Below are positions 15,277 through 25,600 of a DNA stretch of 64,000 nucleotides, one piece after another (position 1 is the stretch's first letter; each line of letters begins with the position of its first letter). The translations under genes and the position numbers were made by a program. The notes beneath the pieces are model-generated. The model searched no databases. It was not told where the DNA came from and saw nothing but the letters and a program-made list of their open reading frames with translations. The DNA lies in the NCBI GenBank assembly GCA_009691805.1, contig SIAK01000004.1:37674-101673 (forward strand). The letters are read 5' to 3'. Source of the DNA: Phycisphaerales bacterium (lineage in GTDB: Bacteria > Planctomycetota > Phycisphaerae > Phycisphaerales > SM1A02).

Positions 15277-16447
15277 ACGTTCGTTGCGCGGCAAGTTCTG
15301 GAAGTGAACGCAGTCGCTCGTTCGCAGCGTGCAATGTTTCGTCGCGCTTACAGAATGCGAAGCGAGCAAGTGTGCGCGCGTGCTGCTTGTTCTTGTAGAA
15401 CGCGCCAGGCGGAATTGCGGCGATCCCGACTTTCTCCACGAGGAAACGGCAGAACGCGAAATCATCTTCAAACGCGTACTTCGAGTGATCCGCGAGGATG
15501 AAGTAACTGCCTTCGGGAACGATCGGAGTGAGTCCGCTCGCGCGCAATCCTTCCGCGAGAAGATCGCGTCGGCGTTTGTACTCCGCGCGAAATGCAGTGA
15601 AGTACGTTTCTGGCGCGCGGAGCGCTGCGGCGGCTGCGACTTGCAACGGCGTTGGTGCGCAGAAGGTTGTGAACTGATGCGCGGCGCGAATTGCGCTGAT
15701 GATCGGTGCAGGACCGATGGCCCATCCGACCTTCCATCCGGTGAAGGAAAATGATTTGCCGAGACTTGAAAGCACGACCGTGCGCTCAACAAGCCCGTCT
15801 TCCATCGCGAGACTTTGGTGTGGCTGTGCGTAGAAAAGTTCTTCGTAGACTTCATCACTGAGCACGACGAGATCGTGCGCGTTGGCGACGCGTGCAATCG
15901 TGCGACGTTCTTCCGCGTCGAGCATGTGTCCGCTTGGATTGTGCGGCGTGTTCACGAGCATGACTTTGGTCTTCGTCGTGATCGCCGCTTCAAGCGATGC
16001 AGCTTCGATGCGAAAGTGTGGCGCGTGGAGCGTCACAATTTTCGCGACGCCCCCCGCCATCGCGACTGCTGCGGGGTAACTGTCGTAGAAAGGCTCGAAG
16101 AGGATGACTTCATCGCCGGGCTCGAGGAGCGCGAGCATTGCGTCGACGATCGCTTCCGTGCAGCCACACGTCACGACCGTCTGCTCGTCTGCGGCGATGG
16201 TGATGGCTGTCGTTTTGTGGAAGCGTTCTGCGATTGCGGAGGTCAGTTCTGGCAATCCCGTCATGCGTGCGTATTGACCGCGACCGTCGCGAATGGCTCG
16301 AATTGCCGCTTCCTTCACGAATTCTGGTCCGTCGAAATCTGGCGCCCCCTGCCCGAGATTGACAGCGTTGTGCGCGAGAGCGAGTCGCGTCATCTCCGCG
16401 AAGATTGTGGCACCGAACGGTCGCAATCGAGAGTTCACACGAGTCAT
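15275..16447 (-). CDS. Class I/II PLP-dependent aminotransferase (methionine/kynurenine aminotransferase-like)
   Basis: The 390-residue protein has the fold-type I aminotransferase pattern: VNLGQGAPDFDGP (29-41), YDSYPAAV, NTPHNPSG (166-173), SDEVYEELFY (197-206), and the PLP lysine K231 in SSLGKSFSFTGWKVGW. The last block and the glycine-rich start resemble YbdL/kynurenine-oxoglutarate transaminases, which transaminate methionine, glutamine or aromatic amino acids. The exact substrate cannot be read from sequence. ATG 16447 starts the normal N-terminus MTRVNSRLRPFGATIF; an upstream ATG would add seven residues. Confidence 0.9.
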   Translation of the reverse strand: MTRVNSRLRPFGATIFAEMTRLALAHNAVNLGQGAPDFDGPEFVKEAAIRAIRDGRGQYARMTGLPELTSAIAERFHKTTAITIAADEQTVVTCGCTEAIVDAMLALLEPGDEVILFEPFYDSYPAAVAMAGGVAKIVTLHAPHFRIEAASLEAAITTKTKVMLVNTPHNPSGHMLDAEERRTIARVANAHDLVVLSDEVYEELFYAQPHQSLAMEDGLVERTVVLSSLGKSFSFTGWKVGWAIGPAPIISAIRAAHQFTTFCAPTPLQVAAAAALRAPETYFTAFRAEYKRRRDLLAEGLRASGLTPIVPEGSYFILADHSKYAFEDDFAFCRFLVEKVGIAAIPPGAFYKNKQHARTLARFAFCKRDETLHAANERLRSLPELAAQRT

Positions 16448-16533
16448 GCGACAGATGCTATCGCGCACGCGAGTCGCACATGCATGCGGCGAGTCTTGCT
16501 ACACTTCGCGCCCAATTGGAGGTTTCCCAAGTG

Positions 16534-17475
16534 ATGATTTCGCTCTTGATCGCCGCGAGCACCCTCGCGACCCCGTCCGTCATGTTCGCTGTTCCACAGC
16601 AGAGCAGTTCGCAACTTTCCGCACCTCTCGCCAATCTCCAGATGGAGTACAACGCGCTCGGCTCCGTGACCGACACGGCGGGTCGTGGCACACGCGACGC
16701 GAACAAGCGCGTCGAGCTCATGAAGAGTTTCATGGCGACCAATGGTCTCGCGGATGAATTCGCGAAGACGACCTTCACCGCTCCCAAGAATCCTGGCTTG
16801 ACGTTTATGCAGGCGTACCAAGTTGCGCTTCGACAAGCACAACTCGCAGGCACTTCGGTCAGCAGCGGATCTGACATCTCGACGCTCGCTCGCGAAGTCG
16901 GCGCGCAATCCACCCTCGCACAGGATTCCTTCACGAAGTACCAAGCTGCGCTCGCGTCCGCTGGTCAGGGCATCGGATTCTTGCAGAGCAAGGGTCAACT
17001 TGATGCGTACTACAAGTGGGCTGCGACAAGCCAAGCAGACAAGCGCAACGCGCGTCTGGCACAAGAGGCTGCGCTGCGCGCGAAGACCGACGCTGCTGCG
17101 CAAGCACTCGAAGATGCGAATGTTGCCGCTGCACGCCGACTTCAACTCGCGTGGGATGAGCATCCGATCATCACTGATGGCAACGATTACTCGTGGCAGC
17201 CAAGTCAGTTCAACCCTGCTAACGAGAACAACGGTGGCGGAACCTCGAATAATTACTCGAGCGGCAATGGTCTGCCGAACTACTGGCAAGGCTCGTATGA
17301 AGGTGGCTACGCCGATCCTTACTACGACGTCAACGGATTCCCCAACGGCGTCGATCCCAACCGCAACGCGAATCACCGTTCGAGCGGCGGTGGTCGCGGT
17401 AGTGCAGGACCCATCGCGCCTCCGAGCGCACCTGCAGCGGGTGGACAGGATCACGCCGGTCACGATCATCGATGA
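16534..17475 (+). CDS. Secreted protein of unknown function
   Basis: I do not recognise this 313-residue protein. It opens with a hydrophobic signal-like segment (MISLLIAASTLATPSVMFA). The middle (about 30-205) is Ala/Gln/Lys-rich and probably helical. The C-terminus is a low-complexity tail rich in Gly, Asn, Tyr and Pro, ending in a His-rich stretch (DHAGHDHR) that could bind metal. GGAGG lies 11 bases before ATG 16534 and 8 bases before a GTG at 16531, so the true start could be the GTG. It is a single gene with its own terminator. An exported or envelope protein is inferred. Confidence 0.7.
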   Translation: MISLLIAASTLATPSVMFAVPQQSSSQLSAPLANLQMEYNALGSVTDTAGRGTRDANKRVELMKSFMATNGLADEFAKTTFTAPKNPGLTFMQAYQVALRQAQLAGTSVSSGSDISTLAREVGAQSTLAQDSFTKYQAALASAGQGIGFLQSKGQLDAYYKWAATSQADKRNARLAQEAALRAKTDAAAQALEDANVAAARRLQLAWDEHPIITDGNDYSWQPSQFNPANENNGGGTSNNYSSGNGLPNYWQGSYEGGYADPYYDVNGFPNGVDPNRNANHRSSGGGRGSAGPIAPPSAPAAGGQDHAGHDHR

Positions 17476-17506
17476 TCGCTGATTGATGCATCACGAGAAG
17501 TATCCG

Positions 17507-17546
17507 AGGCGGGACGCGTGCGAATCACGAGTCCCGCCTTTTTCTT
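17507..17546 (+). terminator. Rho-independent terminator of the 16534-17475 gene
   Basis: AGGCGGGAC (17507-17515) pairs with GTCCCGCCT (17531-17539) and is followed by TTTTTC. Confidence 0.92.
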
Positions 17547-17603
17547 TGTGCCTCGCACGTGCAAGGAATCCATTTGTCGATCAGACTGCGCGAGAACTCT
17601 TCC

Positions 17604-18350
17604 ATGGCAATTCCAGTTCCCAATGCAAAGATGCGCCTCTCGATCGTCCATGAAGACGCGCGCGTTCTCGTCTGCGACAAAGCACCTGGTGTGGTGAGTG
17701 AACCTGGCCGTGGGCATTCCAACGACAGCGTGCTGAACGCACTCTTCGCAACGCGCGCGAAACAACTCGCATCTCTTGGTGAAGCGCGCGATTACGGCAT
17801 GCTCCATCGACTCGATCGCATGACGAGTGGTTGTCTCTGCTGCGCGCTTGATCACGAGGCGTATGACTTTCTTCGGGGTGAATGGGAAGCGCATCGCGTG
17901 CGCAAGAGTTATCTCGCGATTGTGCGCGCGTCGCACAAACTCGGTGGCGTTGGGCAACTTGGCGCGTGCGAACGTCCACTTGCGGAGAAGCGCGTGCAAG
18001 GGCGGCTCGTCAGCGTTGTCGATGCGCACGGCAAATCAGCGTCCACGCGCTGGCGCGTGCTTGCCTGCGCCGAGCGCGCGATGTTGATTGAGTGCGAGCC
18101 TGTCACCGGTCGATTGCATCAATTGCGCGCGCACTTTGCGAGCCTTGGCGCACCGATCGAAGGCGATCCGATCTACTCGATGTACGACAAACTGCTTCCA
18201 CTCTCGAAGGCGGAAGAACCACCGCTCGGATTGCATGCGTGGAAACTTTCCTTCGCGCACCCTGATGGTGTGATGGTGCACGCAGAGGCGCCGCCGAGCC
18301 GCAAGTTCATCGACATGCTCTCCGCGCATGGATTGACCTTCGACGGTTGA
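17604..18350 (+). CDS. RluA-family pseudouridine synthase
   Basis: This enzyme converts uridine to pseudouridine in rRNA or tRNA. The catalytic motif MLHRLDRMTSG is present with the catalytic Asp, followed by KSYLAIV and the GRLHQLRAHFASLG block with its conserved Arg, and IEGDPIY. These are the RluA/RluC/RluD family marks. No S4 domain is visible at the N-terminus. At 248 residues it is a short RluA-type enzyme. Which RNA position it modifies cannot be told. ATG 17604 is the likely start; ATG 17631 is also possible. It is separated by terminators from both neighbours. Confidence 0.88.
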   Translation: MAIPVPNAKMRLSIVHEDARVLVCDKAPGVVSEPGRGHSNDSVLNALFATRAKQLASLGEARDYGMLHRLDRMTSGCLCCALDHEAYDFLRGEWEAHRVRKSYLAIVRASHKLGGVGQLGACERPLAEKRVQGRLVSVVDAHGKSASTRWRVLACAERAMLIECEPVTGRLHQLRAHFASLGAPIEGDPIYSMYDKLLPLSKAEEPPLGLHAWKLSFAHPDGVMVHAEAPPSRKFIDMLSAHGLTFDG

Positions 18351-18380
18351 CGCGCGACCTCCGATGCAACATGCCCAATG

Positions 18381-18411
18381 AAAAAGGGTCGCTCTCCTGT
18401 GAGAGCGACCC
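18381..18411 (-). terminator. Rho-independent terminator of the pyrophosphatase gene
   Basis: An 11-bp perfect stem GGGTCGCTCTC/GAGAGCGACCC with a 4-base loop is followed on the minus strand by TTTTT. It lies 26 bases beyond the hppA stop. Confidence 0.95.
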
Positions 18412-18436
18412 CGTGTCATTTGACTTCGATGTCGAA

Positions 18437-20935
18437 TCAATCCTTCGCGTCGGTCGGAATGCGCATGCCGTAGAAGCTGCGCCAGACGAAGAAGAGTGCG
18501 ACAGCGGCGCAGCCCATGCCGATCCACAACTTCGCAGGGCTATCTCCCATCGCGATCGCGATCTCGACGGCGAGGAGGCCGAAGAGCGTCGTGAACTTGA
18601 TGACAGGATTGAGTGCGACTGAGCTGGTGTCCTTGAATGGATCGCCAACGGTGTCGCCCACGACGGTTGCCGCGTGGAGATCAGTGCCCTTCATGCGCAT
18701 GTCCACTTCGACGATCTTCTTTGCATTGTCCCAAGCGCCGCCAGCGTTCGCCATGAAGAACGCTTGGTAGAGACCGAAGAATGCCATCGCGATGAGGTAG
18801 CCGATGAAGAAGAACGGATCAAAGAACGGCAGTCCAAGCGCGAAGAAGAAGACGACCAAGAAGATGTTCGTCATGCCCTTCTGCGCATAAATCGTGCAGA
18901 TCTTGACGACTTCCTTCGCATCGTCGACGCTGGCTTCGACCTTGGTCAGATCGATGTTCTTCTTGATGTACACGACAGCGCTGTACGCGCCTGTGACAAC
19001 CGCTTGCGTTGCTGCGCCGGTGAACCAGTAGATGACTGCGCCGCCGACGAGGAGACCAAGCAACACTTCAGGCTGCACGATGGAGAGCTTGCCGATGACG
19101 ATGTTCGCTGACTCTGTGAGCTGCGCTTCCGTCGCCGCTGCGCCGCCTTCGGCGCCCGACTTGATGAGTGCAAGGATGATGCCGAAGACCATCGTGGTTG
19201 CACCGACAACTGCAGTACCGATGAGCACTGGCTTTGCCGTCGCCTTGAAGGTATTGCCTGCGCCGTCGGCCTTCTCAAGCGTGTACTTCGCAGTCTCAAA
19301 GTCTGGCGTGAATCCGAAGTCCTTCTTCAACTCTGCGGCGATGTTGGGAAGTGCTTCGATACGCGACAGTTCGTAGACGGACTGTGCGTTGTCAGTCACG
19401 GGACCAAAGCTGTCGACAGCGATGGTCACGGGACCCATGCCGAGGAAGCCGAATGCGATGAGACCGAACGCGAAGATTGGTGCCGCGAAGGCGTACGCCT
19501 TGGGCATCACCTGCGCGAGATCGCCATCCTTCGAGCACCACCATCCGAGCGCCATGAGACTTGCGATGACGAGACCCTTCCAGAACGCGGAGAAGTTGCC
19601 TGCAACGAAACCGGAAAGGATGTTGAGGGAAGCGCCGCCCTGCTTGGATGCGTTGACGACTTCCTTCACGTGTGCACAGTTTGTCGAGGTGAAGATCTTG
19701 GTGAACTCAGGGATGAGTGCGCCTGCGATCGTGCCGCAACTGATGATCATGCTGAGTGCGAACCAAAGGTTCGGAAGCGCGTTGCCCTTATAGGAGATGT
19801 CACCGAGCAAGACCTTGCTTGCGACAAAGGTGATGACGATCGAGAGCAATGACGTGATCCACACGAGGCTTGTAAGTGGAGCCTCTTCGTGGAAGGACTT
19901 CAACTTCGCGAAACGCGCCTTGGAAATGGCTTCATTCACATAGTAGGAAACCAAGGATGCCACGATCATGAGCGCACGCATGGCGAAGAGCCACACGATG
20001 AGCTTGCCGCACATCTCGCCTGCTTCACCAATGTTGCCAAGCGAGTACGCAAGGAACGCGATGAGTGCAACGCCTGTGACGCCGTAGGTTTCGAAACCGT
20101 CTGCGGTGGGTCCAACCGAATCGCCCGCGTTGTCGCCTGTGCAATCCGCAATGACGCCTGGGTTCTTCGGATCATCTTCAGGAAGCTTGAAGACGATCTT
20201 CATGAGATCCGCGCCGATGTCGGCAATCTTCGTGAAGATACCGCCGCAGATGCGCAGTGCAGAAGCGCCGAGCGATTCACCGATCGCAAATCCGATGAAG
20301 GATGGACCGACAAGTTCCGAAGGCAGGAACATCAAGATGCAGATCATGAAGAACAGCTCGACGGAGACGAGCAACATGCCAATCGACATGCCCGACATGA
20401 GCGGAATGCCCAGCACGGGAAGCGTGTATCCCTTGAGCGACGCGAACGCGGTGCGCGAGTTCGCTTGCGTGTTGATGCGGATGCCGAACCAACTGACGCC
20501 GTAACTACCGAGGATGCCGAGGATCGAGCTCAGCAAGATCACGGTGACGTCGCGCATGCTCTTGTGTTCGAGGAAGCCGAAGTAAAAGATGATCGCGGCG
20601 GCGATGAGAATCCAGAGCACAGCGAGGAACTTGCCCTGCTGCCACATGTAACTCTTGCATGTCTCCCAGATAATGTTCGAGACATTCAACATCGACTTGT
20701 GCGCGGGAAGTGCAACCACCTGCTTGTATTGCACAAGCCCAAAGAGTGCGCCAAGGACAGAGATGACGAGGCCGCCATACAGGAGGAAACTTCCTGTCAT
20801 GCCGTTTCCAAACGCGACATCACTCACGTTTGGAATCTGAAGATCGGCTTCGCCTGCGAAAGCCGCAGTGGTCATCGCCAAGAATGGCGCGGCGTACATT
20901 AGGACGCGAGAGTTGCGGGAAAGGGAATGCTGCAT
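18437..20935 (-). CDS. hppA: Membrane-bound, ion-pumping inorganic pyrophosphatase (divergent)
   Basis: The protein (about 832 residues, some 16 membrane helices) is an M-PPase that hydrolyses pyrophosphate to pump H+ or Na+. Marks include GGIFTKIADIGADL, LPEDDPKNPGVIAD, GDNAGDSVGPTADGFETYG, TDNAQS and, near the C-terminus, GGAWDNAKK with GDTVGDPFKDT. In the helix that sets K+ dependence the sequence is AGNTFKATAKP, with Lys where K+-dependent enzymes have Ala, suggesting a K+-independent pump. The first acidic residue after the GADL block (the E of GKxE) is Val here. A signal-like first helix precedes the fold. ATG 20935 has AAGGAAG 11 bases upstream; ATG 20956 and 20995 are also possible. 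Confidence 0.92.
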   Translation of the reverse strand: MQHSLSRNSRVLMYAAPFLAMTTAAFAGEADLQIPNVSDVAFGNGMTGSFLLYGGLVISVLGALFGLVQYKQVVALPAHKSMLNVSNIIWETCKSYMWQQGKFLAVLWILIAAAIIFYFGFLEHKSMRDVTVILLSSILGILGSYGVSWFGIRINTQANSRTAFASLKGYTLPVLGIPLMSGMSIGMLLVSVELFFMICILMFLPSELVGPSFIGFAIGESLGASALRICGGIFTKIADIGADLMKIVFKLPEDDPKNPGVIADCTGDNAGDSVGPTADGFETYGVTGVALIAFLAYSLGNIGEAGEMCGKLIVWLFAMRALMIVASLVSYYVNEAISKARFAKLKSFHEEAPLTSLVWITSLLSIVITFVASKVLLGDISYKGNALPNLWFALSMIISCGTIAGALIPEFTKIFTSTNCAHVKEVVNASKQGGASLNILSGFVAGNFSAFWKGLVIASLMALGWWCSKDGDLAQVMPKAYAFAAPIFAFGLIAFGFLGMGPVTIAVDSFGPVTDNAQSVYELSRIEALPNIAAELKKDFGFTPDFETAKYTLEKADGAGNTFKATAKPVLIGTAVVGATTMVFGIILALIKSGAEGGAAATEAQLTESANIVIGKLSIVQPEVLLGLLVGGAVIYWFTGAATQAVVTGAYSAVVYIKKNIDLTKVEASVDDAKEVVKICTIYAQKGMTNIFLVVFFFALGLPFFDPFFFIGYLIAMAFFGLYQAFFMANAGGAWDNAKKIVEVDMRMKGTDLHAATVVGDTVGDPFKDTSSVALNPVIKFTTLFGLLAVEIAIAMGDSPAKLWIGMGCAAVALFFVWRSFYGMRIPTDAKD

Positions 20936-21143
20936 CTCCAAGTTTTCTTCCTTCATCAAGGCCGCCTGTAGAGCTGGCGGCGTGTGCTTCTGCATGAAAT
21001 GAACGACAGCGACACTCCTAGGTCATCCTCTAAGAATGCTGCTATCAACGGACGCATCGGCGTCAGAGCGGCGGAACTATACCGCAAGGGCTCAAAGGGT
21101 GTTATCGGCGAATCTATCGACGGCGACGAACGAAGAGGCGCGG

Positions 21144-22661
21144 CTACGCGAGCAACCCGCCGATCGGGTTCCCCAACACATCCGTGAGTCGGTAGTCGCG
21201 ACCCTGATGCCGATAGGTCAGCCGTTTGTGGTCCATGCCCAAGAGATGGAGCATCGTCGCGTGGAGATCGTGCACATCGACTGGATTCTCCACGATGTTG
21301 TAGGAGAAGTCATCGGTCTTGCCCCAACTGACGCCGGGCTTAATGCCGCCACCCGCAGCCCACGCGCTGAAGCAACGCGGGTGATGATCGCGACCGTAGT
21401 TCGTGCGCGAGAGTTGACCTTGGCTGTAGACAGTGCGTCCAAACTCGCCGCTCCACAAGACGAGCGTGTCTTCGAGAAGGCCGAGTCGCTTGAGATCTTT
21501 GACAAGCGCCGCTTGCGGTTGATCAACCGCCAATGCCTGTGCGCGAATCTCCCCGGGCAGATTGCCGTGCTGATCCCAGCCGCGCATGTAGAGCTGCGTG
21601 AATCGAACGCCGCGCTCTGCAAGTCGACGCGCGAGCAAACAGTTCGCAGCGAAACTTCCTGCGCGATGGACTTCAGGACCGTACATCTCGAGCGTCTCTT
21701 TGCTTTCCGTGCTGAAGTCCGTCAGTTCCGGCACGCTCATCTGCATCCGATACGCCATCTCGTATTGCGCGATGCGCGTCTGCACTTCGGGATCAAGACT
21801 CGCTTCGAACTCACGCGCGTTCATCGCTTGCACGGTGTCGAGCATCGTGCGTCGATCCTTCCGCGAAACGCCAGCAGGGTCCGTGAGATACAGCACAGGA
21901 TCTGTGCCCGAACGCAACTTGCATCCCTGATGTTCACTCGGCAAGAAACCGCTGCCCCAGAAGCGCGCGGAGAGTGCCTGCATGTTGCCGACACCCTGCG
22001 TGATCATCACGACAAAGCTCGGCAAACTATCGTTCATGCTGCCCAAGCCGTAGCTCATCCAACTGCCAAAGCTCGGTCGACCTGGTTGCTCAGAACCCGT
22101 TTGGAAAAACGTGATGCCAGGCTCATGATTGATCGCATCCGTGTGCAGGGATTTGATGACGCAGATTTCTTTCGCGATGCTGCCTGTATGCGGCAGCAGC
22201 TCGCTCAACCACAATCCATCCTCGTTGTTTTCGTAGCGATCGAAGCGAAACATCGACGGCGCGACGGGGAATCGCGCTTGACCACTCGTCATCGTGGTGA
22301 TGCGTTGACCGTTGCGAATGGAATCGGGAAGGTCTTTGTCGAATTGATCGGCGAGGGTTGGCTTGTGATCGAAGAGATCAAGCTGGCTTGGCGCGCCTTC
22401 CATGTGCAGATAAATCACGCGCTTGGCTTTGGGCGCGAAATTCGTGAGCGGCGGAATGCGCGGATCAATCTGCGGCGCACACATCGGCGCGAACATGCCT
22501 TCGGCGGTTTCGGAACCAAGTAACGAAGTCAGTGCAGCTCCGCCAATGCCTGCGGCGATGCCATTCGACAACGCGCCGAAGAATCGTCGACGGGTGAGAT
22601 TGAGGAGATATCCCTCAAGTGGATCGAATGGACCTTCGCGATGAAGTGGATTGCTTGGCAT
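21144..22661 (-). CDS. DUF1501 family protein with Tat signal
   Basis: The 505-residue protein begins with a twin-arginine signal (LTRRRFFGALSNGIAAG), so it is probably exported folded. The body has DUF1501 marks: KAKRVIYLHMEGAPSQLDLFDHKP, the PSFGSWMSYGLGS block, WDQHGN and LVLWSGEFGRT near the C-terminus. DUF1501 resembles the alkaline phosphatase/sulfatase fold; its function is not known. It lies 7 bases after the PSD1 gene, the classic planctomycete pair. It may act on the same substrate, possibly a polysaccharide or the S-layer-like envelope, but this is inference. Confidence 0.92.
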   Translation of the reverse strand: MPSNPLHREGPFDPLEGYLLNLTRRRFFGALSNGIAAGIGGAALTSLLGSETAEGMFAPMCAPQIDPRIPPLTNFAPKAKRVIYLHMEGAPSQLDLFDHKPTLADQFDKDLPDSIRNGQRITTMTSGQARFPVAPSMFRFDRYENNEDGLWLSELLPHTGSIAKEICVIKSLHTDAINHEPGITFFQTGSEQPGRPSFGSWMSYGLGSMNDSLPSFVVMITQGVGNMQALSARFWGSGFLPSEHQGCKLRSGTDPVLYLTDPAGVSRKDRRTMLDTVQAMNAREFEASLDPEVQTRIAQYEMAYRMQMSVPELTDFSTESKETLEMYGPEVHRAGSFAANCLLARRLAERGVRFTQLYMRGWDQHGNLPGEIRAQALAVDQPQAALVKDLKRLGLLEDTLVLWSGEFGRTVYSQGQLSRTNYGRDHHPRCFSAWAAGGGIKPGVSWGKTDDFSYNIVENPVDVHDLHATMLHLLGMDHKRLTYRHQGRDYRLTDVLGNPIGGLLA

Positions 22662-22668
22662 GCGAACT

Positions 22669-25600
22669 TCAGTCTTTGACGATCACGGCATCACTTGCGA
22701 GGACGGTGTTTGCAAGCATGGTCCATGCGGCGAGTTCCGCAAGTGGAATTCCAACAGGAAGCGGAGATGCTCCCACAGCGAGGAGCGCTTTCGCATCCTC
22801 AGGCGCACTTCCATACCGCGCGCGGAAGGTCGCGAGCGCATCGCGCAGCACCGCACTCACATGAGCGTCAGGCGCGCCACCTGTCATCGTGCGAACGAGT
22901 ACGCGAATGCGAGAGTCATCATCGAGTGCTGGTTGTGCGAGGCTCAGTGCTGCAGCGGCGCGTGCGGCTTCGACAAATTGCGGGTCATTCCAAAGAACGA
23001 GCGCTTGCAACGGCGTGTTCGTCGTTATGCGGCGAGTCGTGCAGAATTCTCGCGTGGGTGCATCGAGCGTGAGCATCGTGGGCGGTGGAACGGCGCGTTT
23101 CCAATACGTGTACAGGCTGCGTCGATAGAGTGCTTCTCCTTCGTCTTGCATGTAGGTGCGCGTGTTGGATTGCAGCATCGCGACTTCCTCCCAGAGCCCG
23201 CTGGGTTGATACGGCTTCACGCTCGGACCGCCGGCGCGTTCTTCGAGCAAGCCTGCAACGAACAGCGCTTGATCGCGAATCTGTTCCGCACCCAAACGCG
23301 CGCGAGGGAACCATCCGAGCAAGCGGTTGTCAGGATCGATCGCAGCAACTTCAGTGCGCAACTTTGAAGACTGCCGATAGGTCGCACTCAAGACAATCTT
23401 GCGCACAATGTGATCGACATTCCAACCATGCTCTCGGAAATCGACCGCGAGCCAATCGAGTAACTCTGGATGCGTCGGCCATTCGCCTTGATAGCCGAAG
23501 TCTTCGACAGTGCGCACGATCCCTTGACCAAAGAACTGCGCCCACAGCCGATTGACCGTCACGCGCGCGGTGAGCGGATTCTGATCGGACATCAACCATT
23601 GCGCGAGTCCGAGTCGATCGGGTGGCGCGCCTTCTGCGAGCACTCCTAGTGACTTAGGCACAGCACGCTGCACACGGCGGGTCGGATCTGGTTGGTTGTA
23701 CAGACCGCGCGTGAGGACGAAGGTGTCGCGCGGCTTCATGCGTTCTTGCATGACCATGGTGCGCGGACTGTTCGCAACGAGTCCCGCGCGATCGGTTTCG
23801 AACGCTTTGAGTTCCGTGGTCAACGCCTGGTATCGCGGCGAATGTGAACTTCTCCACGCGATGTCGGCTGCGGCGAGGGCGGCTGCGCTCGCGCGATTTT
23901 CGGGAAGTGCAAACGCCAGCGTGGCGGGCGCGAGCGACGCGGCGCGTGGAACTTCGCGGTGATAGAAACCACCTGCGCCGCCGGTGTTCACGACCTTGCA
24001 GACGAGCGCGTTGGCGCCCTTGCGCAGTGGTAATCGCACGCGGTCGCTTTCAGGAGCAACGCTGCGCTCTACTTCGTTGCGATGCACTTCGGTGCCGTTG
24101 AGCGTGACGACAATGCCATCATCGCTCGACAGCAGCAACTCAATCTCACATTCGGTCGGCGCAAAAATCTCGCGCGCGACATACTCAGCGCCAACTCCCT
24201 GCGCGAGGGAGACTGACGAAGCTTCATTGACGCCTGGCGCGAATCGGTACTCGAAATTCTTGTCGATGCCGAACTTCTCGCGCAGTGCAAGCGTGCCCCC
24301 CTCTTCTGGCCCGAAGCGCGTTGCGTAGAGTTCCTTGCTTGAGGTGTTGGGGAAAGGACCCACGATGTACCAGCGACTCGTTGCGACAGGAAAGGACTTC
24401 GCGAACGGTTCGGAGAACTTCGCAAACGTCAAGCGAGGGCGAGCGAAAATGTGCTGCGCGTAGGGCGATTGATAGACAAGTCGCACGGTGATGTTCGTGC
24501 CGCCTTCGAAGCCAAACGGTTCTTGCGCGAGAAAGAGTGCCGCGCGAGGGGATGGTGGAAGTTCGTGCGCGTTCACCGCCCACACGCGACCATCATCGCG
24601 TCGCAGTGCATTGATCGCGTTGAAATCGTGGTTCTGTTGTTCGACATCCGCCCACGCCCACGACAATGGAACGCGGCGCGTCTCCCCCGTCTTCACGGAG
24701 GTTGCTTCCACTTCAATCGCATCGAGAACTGCGTTTCCGTTGGGCGAACGACCAACGCGCGCGTTCGGATTCGCGGGATCAAGCAACGCTTCGAGCAGGA
24801 TGCCGTCGATGTCGACATCTTCCGTGTGCAGGACGATGGTTTGCTCATCGACGCTGGGATTGCTACCAGACACAACAATCGATCCGTCAGCTTGCGCGGA
24901 CATCACGGCGCCCTGCGCGGAAGTGGCACTCACAATGGATGGTGTGACCCATGCGAGATTTTCACTCGAACGAAATCCTGCTTCAAATGCGACGCGCGCC
25001 GCGTTCTCCGCGTCATCCGGTGCGTCGCGGGAGTTGCGCAACTCCTTGATTTTTCCGTCGAGCGCTGCAACTTGCACCGCGTGCATGGGCGATGGAACTT
25101 CGAGCGCGGGTTCAAGCGCGCGCTTGGCATCGGGTACTTGCGAGTACACGCCGGGTTCTTCGATGGAATTGAAGAACGCGAACAGCGAGTAAAAATCTTC
25201 CGTGCTCACAGGATCAAACTTGTGATCATGGCAACGCGCGCAACCGACCGTGAGTCCCAAGAACACCGCGCCCGTGGTGTTCGTGCGATCTGCGGCGTAC
25301 TCCACGAGATACTCCTCGTTGATCGCGCCACCTTCATCGCTCGTGACGTGGCAGCGATTGAATCCGCTTGCGACCTTCTGATCGATCGTCGCATCCGGCA
25401 TCAAATCGCCCGCGAGTTGTTCGATCACGAACTGATCAAACGGCATGTTGGCGCGATACGCATCGATGACCCAATCGCGGTACGGCCAGATGGATCGCCC
25501 CGCGTCCATATGAATGCCCGCGGTATCCGCGTAGCGCGCCGCATCAAGCCACGGCACTGCCATCCGCTCGGCGTACCGCGTGCGATACGGTTCAGTCGTC

